NCBI GenBank assembly: GCA_023433755.1
Contig: JAEYUA010000202.1
Coordinates: forward strand, 1 to 37,605
From: Bacteroidota bacterium
GTDB lineage: Bacteria > Bacteroidota > Bacteroidia > Chitinophagales > Chitinophagaceae
Length of the DNA: 37,605 nt
Direction: 5' to 3'
A program made the translations under genes and the position numbers. How positions within the stretch are numbered: position 1 is the first letter of the stretch; every line of letters begins with the position of its first letter. Shown here one piece after another: positions 6,156-13,753 of this stretch. The notes beneath the pieces are model-generated. The model was not told the DNA's origin. It did not search any database and saw only the letters and a program-made list of their open reading frames with translations.

Positions 6156-7331
6156 TTAGAATTGATCAATATCCTGCCAGGGATAAGTATTTTTTACCAG
6201 GTCCAGCACCAGGCTTTGCATGCCCTGGACAAAGGCCGTTTCACTGGAAGGGTTGACCCTGGAATTGAAAATGAGGGCTGCGCTCATGCCGTTGTCATGC
6301 CTCATAAAGGCTGAACGGGTGCCGGGCAGGCTGCCATAGTTGTACCAGAGATTCTGGGCGCTCCAGATCCCGATACCCAATCCGTAGGAAGGAAATACTG
6401 AAGAACCCGTGGTTAAAGCCGTTACCGAACTGCTGTTGAGCATATCCGGCCGGGTATTGAAGCCGTCGATAGCCGCAATAAATTTCAACAGGTCCTTAGA
6501 GGTTGATATCAGTCCGCCATCAGCATCCCGCCTGGGAAAGGCAATATTGTAAACGTAGCTGGCATCTGAGCCCTGCCCATAATAACGCACTTCGTTGGGC
6601 TTTTTTTCTGCCAGCGTCTTTCCAGCAATATCTACTGAAGTGATGCCCAGTGGCGCGAGCACATTTTCCTTAATGAAATTGATATAGGATTTTCCTGATA
6701 CTTTTTCAATTACCCTTCCCGCGATCCAGAAATTGATATTGGAATAATCATAAAAACTTCCGGGTGTTTTAGGATTGGGTCTTGTGTTGAGGATCCAGTT
6801 GAACAACTGCACATTGGTATAAGAAGGATTCTGGTCAATTACATCACCGCCGGTAGCGCCACCCCATGAACCTGTTACATTCTGTAATAAATGCTGTACG
6901 GTCATATTACTCACATTGGAATTGTAGGGTGGAGTTCCATATTCGGTTCCCAGGATCCCATTGGGTCCAAAAACTTTTGCATCGAGAGGGAATCTTCCAT
7001 CCTGCACCATCTTCATAATGGCCACACCTGTAAAGGTTTTGGAAACACTGGCCAGCCTGAACCGGTGGTCTGTGGTCACTTTTTCATTGGCAGCCTGGTC
7101 GGCAAAGCCATACCCTTTCATATAAACCAGTTTACCATTTTTGGAAACCGCCAATGAGGCGCCTGGTATGTTATGCGTGGTCATGAATTGCGTGATCTTG
7201 TTATCAACCGTGGCAATATCGGCCTGCGTGGCTGGTGGAGGAGGCGGAGGAGGTGCTCCATCTTTTTTACAGGAAACTGCAAAAGCGGTGAGGACGGTGA
7301 TGCCTAAGACCGGCAAATAATTTTTAAGCAT
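6156..7331 (-). CDS. Serine hydrolase lipoprotein, beta-lactamase/DD-peptidase (class C) family
   Basis: 391 aa from the ATG at 7331. The N-terminus is a lipoprotein signal (LTAFAVSC, lipidated Cys 21), then a poly-proline linker (27-33) and a penicillin-binding-type catalytic domain. The nucleophile motif is SVSK (Ser95 to Lys98, in RLASVSKTF), the second motif YSN (196-198), and a third-motif-like region lies in YGSLPGTRSAF. These proteins act as DD-peptidases or esterases in the periplasm; the true substrate is unknown. The open frame extends 43 codons further upstream, but that part reads through a heptad array (7398-7424) and overlaps the plsC-like stop, so the internal ATG before the signal peptide is the real start. 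Confidence 0.85.
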   Translation of the reverse strand: MLKNYLPVLGITVLTAFAVSCKKDGAPPPPPPPATQADIATVDNKITQFMTTHNIPGASLAVSKNGKLVYMKGYGFADQAANEKVTTDHRFRLASVSKTFTGVAIMKMVQDGRFPLDAKVFGPNGILGTEYGTPPYNSNVSNMTVQHLLQNVTGSWGGATGGDVIDQNPSYTNVQLFNWILNTRPNPKTPGSFYDYSNINFWIAGRVIEKVSGKSYINFIKENVLAPLGITSVDIAGKTLAEKKPNEVRYYGQGSDASYVYNIAFPRRDADGGLISTSKDLLKFIAAIDGFNTRPDMLNSSSVTALTTGSSVFPSYGLGIGIWSAQNLWYNYGSLPGTRSAFMRHDNGMSAALIFNSRVNPSSETAFVQGMQSLVLDLVKNTYPWQDIDQF

Positions 7332-7397
7332 ATCTCGGGGTTTGAGATAGTACATCGGCCAGGAGGGGGGAATGTCATCATTTAGGGAAAGTTGTTG

Positions 7398-7424
7398 GCT
7401 ATTGGCTTTTGGCCATTGGCTGCT
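7398..7424. repeat. Heptad array (GC-N5), 4 units
   Basis: GC at 7398, 7405, 7412 and 7419. Units GCTATTG, GCTTTTG, GCCATTG. It touches the stop codon of the acyltransferase gene. Confidence 0.75.
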
Positions 7425-8413
7425 CAAACATCTAGGTGGTACTTGGCCCTTATGCAGCACCAGGCTGTGATGGGTAATGCCAGGAACATGAGCAGGCCCC
7501 AGGCTACTCCATAAATGCCTGCGATGAAACTGAGCAGGAGCCAGTAAAAAGGATAGGAAAGCAGCAGCAGGCTGGTGAGCACCGAATCATAATGCCCGCT
7601 TTCGCGGAATCGGTAACGGGTGAATAATAAAATGGGCAGGTAAAGAGGAATATGCAGCAGCCAGCCCGCTATTGCCGGTAACAATAGAAAATAGAAATTG
7701 GGTTTGATGCCAATTGAAAAGATTTTCTTTCTTTTTGACTGGTCACCGGGAGCGATCTCGTAAACCATCTCCTGCAGTTGTTCATTCAAAGCTTCATTAA
7801 AACCAAGCAACTGGCGGCCTTCTGTGGGTTCCTTTAAAATGTTTTCTTCATCCAGTGCTTCTCCAAAAAAAATGTGCACTTCCTTCCCAAACTTCCTGAA
7901 CGAACTATAATTCAAAGCTGTTGGAATTACAGTAAGCGGTGTATGATTTTTCCATGCAGTGAGGGCAAGCCTTGCGGTTCCTTTTTTCAGCGGGCGCAAA
8001 TGCCATTCATTGATGCAGCGGCCTTCGCTGAAGATGAGCACATTTTCTGCCTTCCTGAAAGTTTCCTGGCAGGCAGCGAAAGTGGTGTAATTGTGTTCCA
8101 GGTTTTCCACTCCCTCGCTGGTACGGTACACAGGCAATAACCGGATATTGTAAAGGATCTTTCTGACAAATTTGTTTTTGAATGCATCGCCACGTGCCAG
8201 GGAATGAAGCGGCTGGTCGAAGAGCGTGGTGAGGATCATTCCGTCGAGAAAAGAATTGGGATGATTGCACGCTAGCAGCAAAGGGCCTTTCTGTTTCAGC
8301 AGCTCTGGTTTATTCACAATGATGCGCGTGCAATAAAACCTGATGGCAAACCTCGCATAGAACTTGAGCAATGGATAAAACACAAATGAAAATAAGGAAT
8401 GAAACCGCTTCAA
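7424..8413 (-). CDS. PlsC-like 1-acyl-glycerol-3-phosphate acyltransferase family membrane protein
   Basis: 329 aa with the PlsC acyltransferase fold. It has CNHPNSFLDG (His51, Asp57), an H-x5-D spacing rather than the textbook H-x4-D; by recollection other Bacteroidota homologues share it. The second motif is VLIFSEGRC, with a further conserved segment PLKKGTARLAL. After the domain come two or three hydrophobic segments (about 235-275 and 285-315). The reaction would be acyl transfer to a glycerophosphate or similar lipid head group at the inner membrane; the exact substrate is open. The first codon of the frame is TTG at 8413; no ATG exists before the catalytic motif, so either TTG is used or the start lies upstream at another non-ATG codon. 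Confidence 0.82.
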   Translation of the reverse strand: MKRFHSLFSFVFYPLLKFYARFAIRFYCTRIIVNKPELLKQKGPLLLACNHPNSFLDGMILTTLFDQPLHSLARGDAFKNKFVRKILYNIRLLPVYRTSEGVENLEHNYTTFAACQETFRKAENVLIFSEGRCINEWHLRPLKKGTARLALTAWKNHTPLTVIPTALNYSSFRKFGKEVHIFFGEALDEENILKEPTEGRQLLGFNEALNEQLQEMVYEIAPGDQSKRKKIFSIGIKPNFYFLLLPAIAGWLLHIPLYLPILLFTRYRFRESGHYDSVLTSLLLLSYPFYWLLLSFIAGIYGVAWGLLMFLALPITAWCCIRAKYHLDV

Positions 8414-8496
8414 AAAAAATCAACAGTTCTGCGTATGTAAAACTTCAGGCATACAAAGTTTGATGTTTATTGCTGTGGCGGCTGTGTTGATGCAAC

Positions 8497-8526
8497 TTTA
8501 CGAGTAGTTGCAAAACCTTATCTTCG
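8497..8526 (+). promoter_or_regulatory. Candidate pyrH promoter
   Basis: TTTA (8497-8500), 18 bases, then TATCTTCG (8519-8526), one mismatch each from TTTG and TAnnTTTG. The start codon is 20 bases on. Confidence 0.45.
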
Positions 8527-8545
8527 CAGCGCTTACATTTAATCT

Positions 8546-9259
8546 ATGCTGCCTAAATACAAACGCATTCTGCTGAAACTTTCCGGTGAATCTTTAATGG
8601 GAGATAAAAATTTCGGGTTCGATAACGATGTGCTGGGTCAATATGCCCAGGATATCAAATCGATCACTGATCTTGGCGTGCAGGTAGCCATCGTGATTGG
8701 CGGCGGTAACATTTACCGTGGCATGAACGAGGCTGAAACAGGCATTGAAAGAGCGCATGGAGATTATATGGGCATGCTGGCAACAGTAATCAACGGCATG
8801 GCTTTGCAGGCAGCGCTGGAAAGGATTGGTGTGTACACGAGGCTGCAAAGCGCCATTAAAATGGAGCAGATCGCGGAACCTTATATCCGCCGCCGGGCGA
8901 TCCGCCACGTGGAGAAAGGCCGTGTGGTGATCTTTGGTGCCGGCACGGGTAACCCATACTTTACCACAGATACCGCGGGTTCGCTCAGGGCCATCGAAAT
9001 CAAGGCTGATGTAATTATGAAAGGCACCAGGGTGGATGGCATCTATACCGCAGATCCGGAAAAAGACCCCAGTGCCACAAAGTTTGGCGTGATTACCTTC
9101 CAGGAATGTATTACACGTAAACTGAATGTGATGGATATGACTGCCTTCACGCTATGTATGGAGAACAGTTTACCCATCGTGGTTTTCGATATGAACAAGC
9201 CCGGAAACCTGCGCCGGGTGGTCACCGGAGAAAAAGTCGGCACCCTCGTAACAGCCTGA
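8546..9259 (+). CDS. pyrH: UMP kinase
   Basis: 237 aa, standard length for bacterial UMP kinase, which phosphorylates UMP to UDP with ATP. Amino-acid-kinase-fold motifs are all present: KLSGESL (11-17), VIGGGNIYRG (50-59), GTGNPYFTTD (133-142) and VDGIYTADPEKD (163-174). In many bacteria pyrH sits beside tsf; here it is 3.5 kb downstream of tsf, separated by three minus-strand genes, and no frr follows. Confidence 0.98.
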   Translation: MLPKYKRILLKLSGESLMGDKNFGFDNDVLGQYAQDIKSITDLGVQVAIVIGGGNIYRGMNEAETGIERAHGDYMGMLATVINGMALQAALERIGVYTRLQSAIKMEQIAEPYIRRRAIRHVEKGRVVIFGAGTGNPYFTTDTAGSLRAIEIKADVIMKGTRVDGIYTADPEKDPSATKFGVITFQECITRKLNVMDMTAFTLCMENSLPIVVFDMNKPGNLRRVVTGEKVGTLVTA

Positions 9260-9314
9260 TCTTTTCGGAAAAAATGCTTAGCTTACCGTTCGAAAACTTA
9301 CCGGAACTAATTGC

Positions 9315-10253
9315 ATGATTACTGCTGCTGTCAACCTGACTCTCCTGGAGTCCCTTACCCTTATATTGGTATGCCTGATATTTGGATTAACCCTCTATTT
9401 TTTCCTTAGGAGCAGGAAAACGCTTCGCCAGACACTTAAAGCCAGCCGTCAATTTTTTTCAACAAGCAAGCAGGAAGAAAAAATTATTGAGAAATCGCCC
9501 ATGCAATCCATGGAAGAGCAGTACATCCGTTTGCGTGGCAGGATCATGGTGAAGAATGAAGTGGAACTGCCTGCAGAAAAACACAAGACCACATCAGATG
9601 ATCATATAGCCCGCGATCTGAAGCAAACCATCTCCCAGCAACAAAAACTTCTGAATACCTATCTCAAAAAAGTTGAAGAACTTGAACAGGAGGGAAAAGA
9701 GGAGCTGAAAGCGGAGAACAAGGAATTGCAGAAAGAAATGATGCGCCTGCAGCAGTTACTCGAACATAAAGAAGAAGAACTGGAAGAATTGCAGGAAGAA
9801 ATTGAAGGCACAAAGAAAATGGCCAGCCGCATTGAAGAAGTTTACCGCGAGTTTGACCTGCTGCAACAAAAGATGGCTTTGCTGGAGCACCAGGCGGGAC
9901 GTGCCAATGAACTGGCAATGGAACTGGAAGATACACGTCACTCTTACGAAGTCGTGCATAAGGAATTGCTCCGCAAGCAGGAAAAGTTGGAAGAGGTGAT
10001 GAACGAGAACCAACGCATGCGCATGCTCATGGATGAAGTGGAAGACAAACTCGCTGAGTCAAACCTGCAGCGCCAGCAATTGATCAAAAAAGTACAGTTT
10101 CTTACGGACCTCAATAATGATCTTCAGAATATTTCGGATACGAATAAAAAATTACAGACAGAGCTGCGCCGCATTGGTGAATTGGAAAGCATGCTCAATA
10201 TGATGTCTGAAGAAAGAGATTTTCTTTTGCGCAGGAAAAAAGATAATAAATAA
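9315..10253 (+). CDS. Membrane-anchored coiled-coil protein, unknown function
   Basis: 312 aa. One transmembrane helix lies near the N-terminus (about 9-31, SLTLILVCLIFGLTLYFFL), followed by a basic stretch and a long, highly charged Glu/Lys/Gln/Leu-rich coiled coil from about residue 90 to the end (for example EELKAENKELQKEMMRLQQL). The orientation is most likely a short periplasmic N-terminus with the coiled coil in the cytoplasm, as the basic residues follow the helix. The family was not recognised. It lies 55 bp after pyrH and 35 bp before pdxH in the same direction, so possibly co-transcribed. Confidence 0.75.
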   Translation: MITAAVNLTLLESLTLILVCLIFGLTLYFFLRSRKTLRQTLKASRQFFSTSKQEEKIIEKSPMQSMEEQYIRLRGRIMVKNEVELPAEKHKTTSDDHIARDLKQTISQQQKLLNTYLKKVEELEQEGKEELKAENKELQKEMMRLQQLLEHKEEELEELQEEIEGTKKMASRIEEVYREFDLLQQKMALLEHQAGRANELAMELEDTRHSYEVVHKELLRKQEKLEEVMNENQRMRMLMDEVEDKLAESNLQRQQLIKKVQFLTDLNNDLQNISDTNKKLQTELRRIGELESMLNMMSEERDFLLRRKKDNK

Positions 10254-10288
10254 CTGCACTTTACCTTTACAGCTCAATCTACCAGATC

Positions 10289-10930
10289 ATGAATGCCGCT
10301 ATTGCCGACCTGCGCAGGGAATATGCTGTGGAGTCCCTGCTGGAAAAAGATGTGGAATCCCATCCTATTGACCAGTTTACCAAATGGTGGAACCAGGCTG
10401 TGAAAGCTGAAATTGATGAAGTGAATGCGATGGTCGTTGCAACGGCATCGGCTGATGGTATGCCATCAGCAAGAGTGATTTTGTTGAAAGATTACAGTCA
10501 TGAAGGATTTGTATTCTTCACCAACTACAACAGTTACAAAGGCATGCACCTTGGGGAGAATCCTAAAGCCTGCCTGGTATTTTTCTGGAAAGAATTGGAA
10601 AGGCAGGTGCGCATCACGGGGCTGGTAACCAAAATTGACGCGTCTTCCAGTGATGAATACTATTTGTCGAGACCCAGGGGCAGCCAGATTGGAGCCTGGG
10701 CTTCACCGCAAAGTACTGTCATACCGGGAAGGGAATGGCTTGACCAGCATTATAAAGAAATAGCTGACAGCTACGATGGAAAGGAATTAACAAGACCACC
10801 CCATTGGGGAGGGTTTTTGGTAAAGCCTGTAATTATTGAATTCTGGCAGGGAAGACCCAGCCGTTTGCACGACAGGATCCAGTACAGCCTTGAGAATGGA
10901 TCATGGAAGATTGAAAGGCTGGCGCCGTAA
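10289..10930 (+). CDS. pdxH: Pyridoxamine/pyridoxine 5'-phosphate oxidase
   Basis: 213 aa, usual length. It oxidises PNP or PMP to pyridoxal 5'-phosphate with FMN and oxygen. Seen: RVILLKDYSHEGFVFFTNY (62-80) with FMN-contacting residues, SRPRGSQIGAWAS (127-139), and the C-terminal FWQGRPSRLHDRIQY (185-199), which holds the substrate and FMN-binding Arg residues. The gene ends 3 bases before a heptad-array palindrome. A TACCTTTA (10262-10269) 19 bases before the start may be its own promoter box. Confidence 0.96.
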   Translation: MNAAIADLRREYAVESLLEKDVESHPIDQFTKWWNQAVKAEIDEVNAMVVATASADGMPSARVILLKDYSHEGFVFFTNYNSYKGMHLGENPKACLVFFWKELERQVRITGLVTKIDASSSDEYYLSRPRGSQIGAWASPQSTVIPGREWLDQHYKEIADSYDGKELTRPPHWGGFLVKPVIIEFWQGRPSRLHDRIQYSLENGSWKIERLAP

Positions 10931-10934
10931 AGAG

Positions 10935-10964
10935 GCCAATAGCTAATGGCCATTAGCCATTGGC
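10935..10964. repeat. Heptad array (GC-N5) forming a 30 bp palindrome
   Basis: GC at 10935, 10942, 10949, 10956 and 10963. The units GCCAATA, GCTAATG, GCCATTA, GCCATTG make the core 10942-10957 a perfect 16 bp palindrome, extended by GCCAAT/ATTGGC after one mismatch. It lies between the convergent pdxH and THX genes, where a terminator would be expected, but no T-run adjoins. Confidence 0.8.
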
Positions 10965-10980
10965 ATATCTCTCACGATGC

Positions 10981-11100
10981 TCAGGCTTTCTTCGCCGGAG
11001 GCTGTGCTCCTGTGATTTTTTTATCAGTTGCTGGTCTTGACTTACCGAAAGAACCTTTGAAGATCTTTCCTTTTTTGGTTTTTTTATCACCTCTGCCCAT
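10981..11100 (-). CDS. 30S ribosomal protein THX (bS31-like), 39 aa
   Basis: A very short gene. ATG is at 11100 and TGA at 10981. The product begins MGRGDKKTKKGKIFKGSFGK and continues SRPATDKKITGAQPPAKKA. It matches the THX pattern of small basic ribosomal proteins (MGKGDKKTRRGKI-x-GSYGKSR) as known from Thermus and Bacteroidota. THX sits in the head of the small subunit. It lies 87 bp downstream of HU in the same direction, separated by a terminator, so it likely has its own promoter within 11101-11141. Confidence 0.88.
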   Translation of the reverse strand: MGRGDKKTKKGKIFKGSFGKSRPATDKKITGAQPPAKKA

Positions 11101-11137
11101 AATATTGTTTTTTATAATTTTTACAAATGTCGTGAAA

Positions 11138-11167
11138 TAAAAAGCTTTCCGCGAAAACGGAAAGCTT
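11138..11167 (-). terminator. HU gene terminator
   Basis: AAGCTTTCCG (11142-11151) and CGGAAAGCTT (11158-11167) form a perfect 10 bp stem with a 6-base loop. On the minus strand TTTATTT follows. It lies 20 bp after the HU stop. Confidence 0.88.
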
Positions 11168-11187
11168 CAATCTTTTTTCCTGGTCTA

Positions 11188-11457
11188 TCAGAGTTTGGCA
11201 GAAAGTTCTTTACCAGCTTTGAAGCGGGCCACTTTTCTTGCTTTGATCTTGATTACTTCACCAGTTTGAGGGTTACGGCCATTACGGGCAGCACGTTTAG
11301 ATACAGAAAAAGTTCCAAATCCTACCAATGTAACTTTACCACCGCCTTTCAAAGTTTTGGTAACTGCTTCTACAAAAGAATCTAAAGCAGCATTCGCCTG
11401 TGTTTTAGTAACACCAGCGTCATCGGCGATCTTGTTGATCAATTCAGCTTTGTTCAT
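11188..11457 (-). CDS. HU-family DNA-binding protein
   Basis: 89 aa from the ATG at 11457. HU proteins bind and bend DNA as dimers in the nucleoid. Seen: MNKAELINKIADDAGVTK at the start, GGKVTLVGFGTFSVSKRAAR in the beta region, and GRNPQTGEVIKIKARKVARF in the DNA-binding arm. A longer frame begins 11 codons upstream at 11490, but that would lie in the promoter; the internal ATG gives the canonical HU N-terminus. A textbook promoter lies at 11488-11517. Confidence 0.96.
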   Translation of the reverse strand: MNKAELINKIADDAGVTKTQANAALDSFVEAVTKTLKGGGKVTLVGFGTFSVSKRAARNGRNPQTGEVIKIKARKVARFKAGKELSAKL

Positions 11458-11487
11458 AGTTGAAAATTTAAAAAAGTTTGAGTGCGA

Positions 11488-11517
11488 CAAATTTAGACGG
11501 TTTTTGTTTCCGACAAA
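11488..11517 (-). promoter_or_regulatory. HU promoter, Bacteroidota consensus
   Basis: On the minus strand TTTG, 18 bases, TAAATTTG: both boxes match the consensus perfectly. The predicted start is about 25 bases before the HU ATG. Confidence 0.85.
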
Positions 11518-11568
11518 ATAATTTTCTTTCAGATAAAAGGATTATTGAATGGCTTAAAATCCGCATGG

Positions 11569-11642
11569 GATAAGGGTTTCAGCCAAATGGTACCGATTGT
11601 TTTTTTGCGATAAACTTCAATTGATCCTTTGAAACCCTTATC
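11569..11642. repeat. 13 bp perfect inverted repeat with 48-base spacer
   Basis: GATAAGGGTTTCA (11569-11581) is the exact reverse complement of 11630-11642. It lies in the 272 bp gap between the HU start and the DUF4286 stop, which otherwise shows no gene beyond the HU promoter. Confidence 0.6.
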
Positions 11643-11729
11643 TGTCAGGCAATTCGAAATAATGAATTGCTGAAATGCAAGCCAGATCAGCATTGTAGCG
11701 GTTCATCAAAATAAAATTTTTCTTAACAT

Positions 11730-12068
11730 CTATTGCACAACCTGCATCACAGATCTGAAGGCAATAAAATGATTGCCCCATTTTTCATTGGCCAGCGCAC
11801 GCATGTCAGCAGCATATTTTTCGATGTACCTGTTATAGTTTGCCTTGGAGGAAGCATGATACTGTATCGCATAAGTGGGACCTTCCGTATCATCTACTTC
11901 CAGCAGGCGCACAACCTGGTATCTGATAAAACATCCTGTGTTCATAACATCAGGAATGTGTTCATGCAACATCCATTCGAGCCAGGCTTCAGCTACGTCT
12001 TCATTCACTTTCACCGTTACATTATAGATCACGGTTGTTTCATCTGCAGCGGGTTGTTGTTCTTTCAT
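11730..12068 (-). CDS. DUF4286 family protein
   Basis: 112 aa, soluble. The VIYNVTVKVNEDVAEAWLEWM start, HIPDVMNTGCF, then TYAIQYHASSKANYNRYIEKYAADM and a final HFIAFRSVMQVV match the DUF4286 pattern of Bacteroidota, a ferredoxin-like small domain of unknown function. It lies 12 bp downstream of xth in the same direction, so probably an operon with it. The functional link to DNA repair is not known. Confidence 0.85.
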   Translation of the reverse strand: MKEQQPAADETTVIYNVTVKVNEDVAEAWLEWMLHEHIPDVMNTGCFIRYQVVRLLEVDDTEGPTYAIQYHASSKANYNRYIEKYAADMRALANEKWGNHFIAFRSVMQVVQ

Positions 12069-12080
12069 AATGCTGGTTGT

Positions 12081-12851
12081 TTACAGGCTTTCAAGTTCGA
12101 GGTACACAGGGCAGTGGTCACTGTGTTTGATATCAGGAAATATTTCAGCGTCTTTCAAATAAGGCTTTAACGGTTCGGTGGCGCTGATATAGTCTATGCG
12201 CCATCCTTTATTGGATTGACGTACGCTGGGAAAACGCTGGCTCCACCAGCTATAACGGTGGGGTTCGGGATGAAACATCCTGAATGTATCTATCCATCCA
12301 TTGCTGTACAGTTTATCCATCCAGGCACGCTCCGCGGGAAGAAAACCTGAAGTGTTTTTATTACCTGATGGATTATGGATGTCAATTTCCTTATGTGCTA
12401 TGTTATAGTCGCCGCAAAGAATTATGTTGGGATGTTTTTTACGCAGGTCCTGCACATAATCATAAAATTCATCAAGCCACTGGTACTTATAACCCTGTCT
12501 TTCATCACCAGTAGTACCGGAAGGGAAATAGGCGTTGATCACACGAACATTTCCAAAGTCAAGCTGCATTACACGTCCTTCCGAATCGCTCACTTCATGA
12601 CCTGTGCCGCAGGTGATATGATCCGGTTTGATCTTACTGAATACGGTAACACCGCTATATCCTTTTTTCTGAGCGCAGAACCAGTGGTCATGATAACCCA
12701 GGTCGTTGAAGATGGATGATTCAACATCGGTCTGTTGTGCTTTGTTCTCCTGGATGCAGATCACATCAGCGGGGTGCGACTGCAGCCATTCCACGAATCC
12801 TTTTTTCATAGCGGCGCGGATGCCATTAACGTTGTAGCTGATGATCTTCAT
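12081..12851 (-). CDS. xth: Exodeoxyribonuclease III (AP endonuclease, ExoA/Xth type)
   Basis: 256 aa. It cleaves DNA 5' of abasic sites in base excision repair. Motifs: KIISYNVNGIRAA (2-14), IQENKAQ (Glu35, metal), INAYFPSG (105-112), CGDYNIAHKEID (146-157) with the catalytic Asp and Asn, and SDHCP (244-248) with the catalytic Asp-His. Length and spacing fit the family. A perfect -7 box, TAATTTTG on the minus strand at 12856-12863, ends only 4 bases before the ATG, so the transcript may be leaderless. Divergent from the LOG gene. Confidence 0.96.
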   Translation of the reverse strand: MKIISYNVNGIRAAMKKGFVEWLQSHPADVICIQENKAQQTDVESSIFNDLGYHDHWFCAQKKGYSGVTVFSKIKPDHITCGTGHEVSDSEGRVMQLDFGNVRVINAYFPSGTTGDERQGYKYQWLDEFYDYVQDLRKKHPNIILCGDYNIAHKEIDIHNPSGNKNTSGFLPAERAWMDKLYSNGWIDTFRMFHPEPHRYSWWSQRFPSVRQSNKGWRIDYISATEPLKPYLKDAEIFPDIKHSDHCPVYLELESL

Positions 12852-12855
12852 GTGG

Positions 12856-12863
12856 CAAAATTA
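12856..12863 (-). promoter_or_regulatory. -7 box of xth, almost touching the start codon
   Basis: TAATTTTG on the minus strand matches TAnnTTTG; only 4 bases separate it from ATG at 12851. A heptad array (12874-12906) occupies the -33 region. Confidence 0.5.
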
Positions 12864-12873
12864 GCTGAAGAAA

Positions 12874-12906
12874 GCTATTGGCCATTGGCCATTGGCCTTT
12901 GGCTTT
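12874..12906. repeat. Heptad array (GC-N5) between divergent xth and LOG genes
   Basis: GC at 12874, 12881, 12888, 12895 and 12902. Units GCTATTG, GCCATTG, GCCATTG, GCCTTTG. It lies in the shared promoter region, and its last unit supplies a TTTG at -33 for the LOG gene. Confidence 0.85.
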
Positions 12907-12927
12907 CCCGATCATTGCTTAATTTCA
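12898..12927 (+). promoter_or_regulatory. Candidate promoter of the LOG-family gene
   Basis: TTTG (12898-12901, inside the heptad array), 18 bases, TAATTTCA (12920-12927, two mismatches from TAnnTTTG). The -7 box ends 6 bases before ATG at 12934. Confidence 0.45.
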
Positions 12928-12933
12928 TCCCGC

Positions 12934-13683
12934 ATGTCTACAGAAAAACTTACACCCAACGCGGAGCCTATCATCAAACCCAAGGAGCATGTTTACCTCG
13001 ATGGGCCCAAGAGCCGTGGCTATGAGCTGCAATTTGGCTGGCGTGTGTTCAAACAATTCATCATGGGTTTCAGGAAACTGCATTTTGTAGGACCCTGCAT
13101 CACCGTGTTTGGATCGGCGCGTTTTAAAGAAGACCACGAATATTATATCCAGGCAAGAGAATTTGGAAAACGGATTGCAAACATGGGTTTCACAACCATG
13201 ACAGGAGGTGGCCCGGGTATAATGGAAGCAGCAAACAGGGGAGCGTTCGAAGGGGGTGGAAGGTCTGTTGGCTGTAACATACGCCTGCCCTTTGAACAGG
13301 TGGGGAACAAGTATGTGCATACTTCAGTAACCTTCGAACATTTTTTTGTCAGGAAGGTGCTGCTCATCAAATATTCCTATGCCTTCATCATCATGCCGGG
13401 GGGATTTGGAACAATGGATGAATTTTTCGAAACACTAACGTTGATCCAGACCAAAACCATCACCGGTTTTCCATTAGTGTTGTTTGGTAAAAGTTTTTAC
13501 AAGGAACTCTGGGAATCGATGCTCGACATGGCAAAAAAAGGAACCATTTCCGAAGAAGACCTGAACCTGGTGCTGTTCACCGATGATGTGGACGAGGCTA
13601 TGGAGCATATCAGGAAATACATCACTACCAATTACAAGATCATGCCCCGGAAGAAATTCTGGTGGCTGTTTGAGAAAAGATAG
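12934..13683 (+). CDS. LOG family protein (TIGR00730 Rossmann fold)
   Basis: 249 aa from ATG 12934. The family includes cytokinin riboside 5'-monophosphate phosphoribohydrolases and nucleotide 5'-monophosphate nucleosidases. Seen: VFGSARFKED (58-67), TGGGPGIMEAANRGAFEGGG (90-109), the Arg-Lys pair 140-141, and PGGFGTMDEFFE (155-166), which fits PGGxGTxxE with the catalytic Glu. In bacteria outside plant association a nucleotide-salvage or housekeeping role is likely; the substrate is not shown. An upstream in-frame ATG at 12892 would translate array sequence, so it was not used. Confidence 0.9.
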   Translation: MSTEKLTPNAEPIIKPKEHVYLDGPKSRGYELQFGWRVFKQFIMGFRKLHFVGPCITVFGSARFKEDHEYYIQAREFGKRIANMGFTTMTGGGPGIMEAANRGAFEGGGRSVGCNIRLPFEQVGNKYVHTSVTFEHFFVRKVLLIKYSYAFIIMPGGFGTMDEFFETLTLIQTKTITGFPLVLFGKSFYKELWESMLDMAKKGTISEEDLNLVLFTDDVDEAMEHIRKYITTNYKIMPRKKFWWLFEKR

Positions 13684-13726
13684 CCGATGGCCAATAGCCA
13701 ATGGCCAATGGCCAATAGCGCATAGC
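13683..13726. repeat. Heptad array (GC-N5), 7 GC positions
   Basis: GC at 13683, 13690, 13697, 13704, 13711, 13718 and 13725. Units include GCCAATA and GCCAATG twice each. It starts on the stop codon of the LOG gene and precedes SemiSWEET. Confidence 0.85.
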
Positions 13727-13753
13727 TTCAATCATTCATTTAAACTACGAACA

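Noticed and set aside
7332..7460. N-terminal extension of the serine hydrolase by 43 codons
   Set aside because: It reads through a heptad array and overlaps the stop of the acyltransferase gene; the signal peptide begins at the internal ATG 7331.
10946..11140. A 64-codon hydrophobic plus-strand frame after pdxH
   Set aside because: It is antisense to the THX ribosomal gene, which matches a known family.
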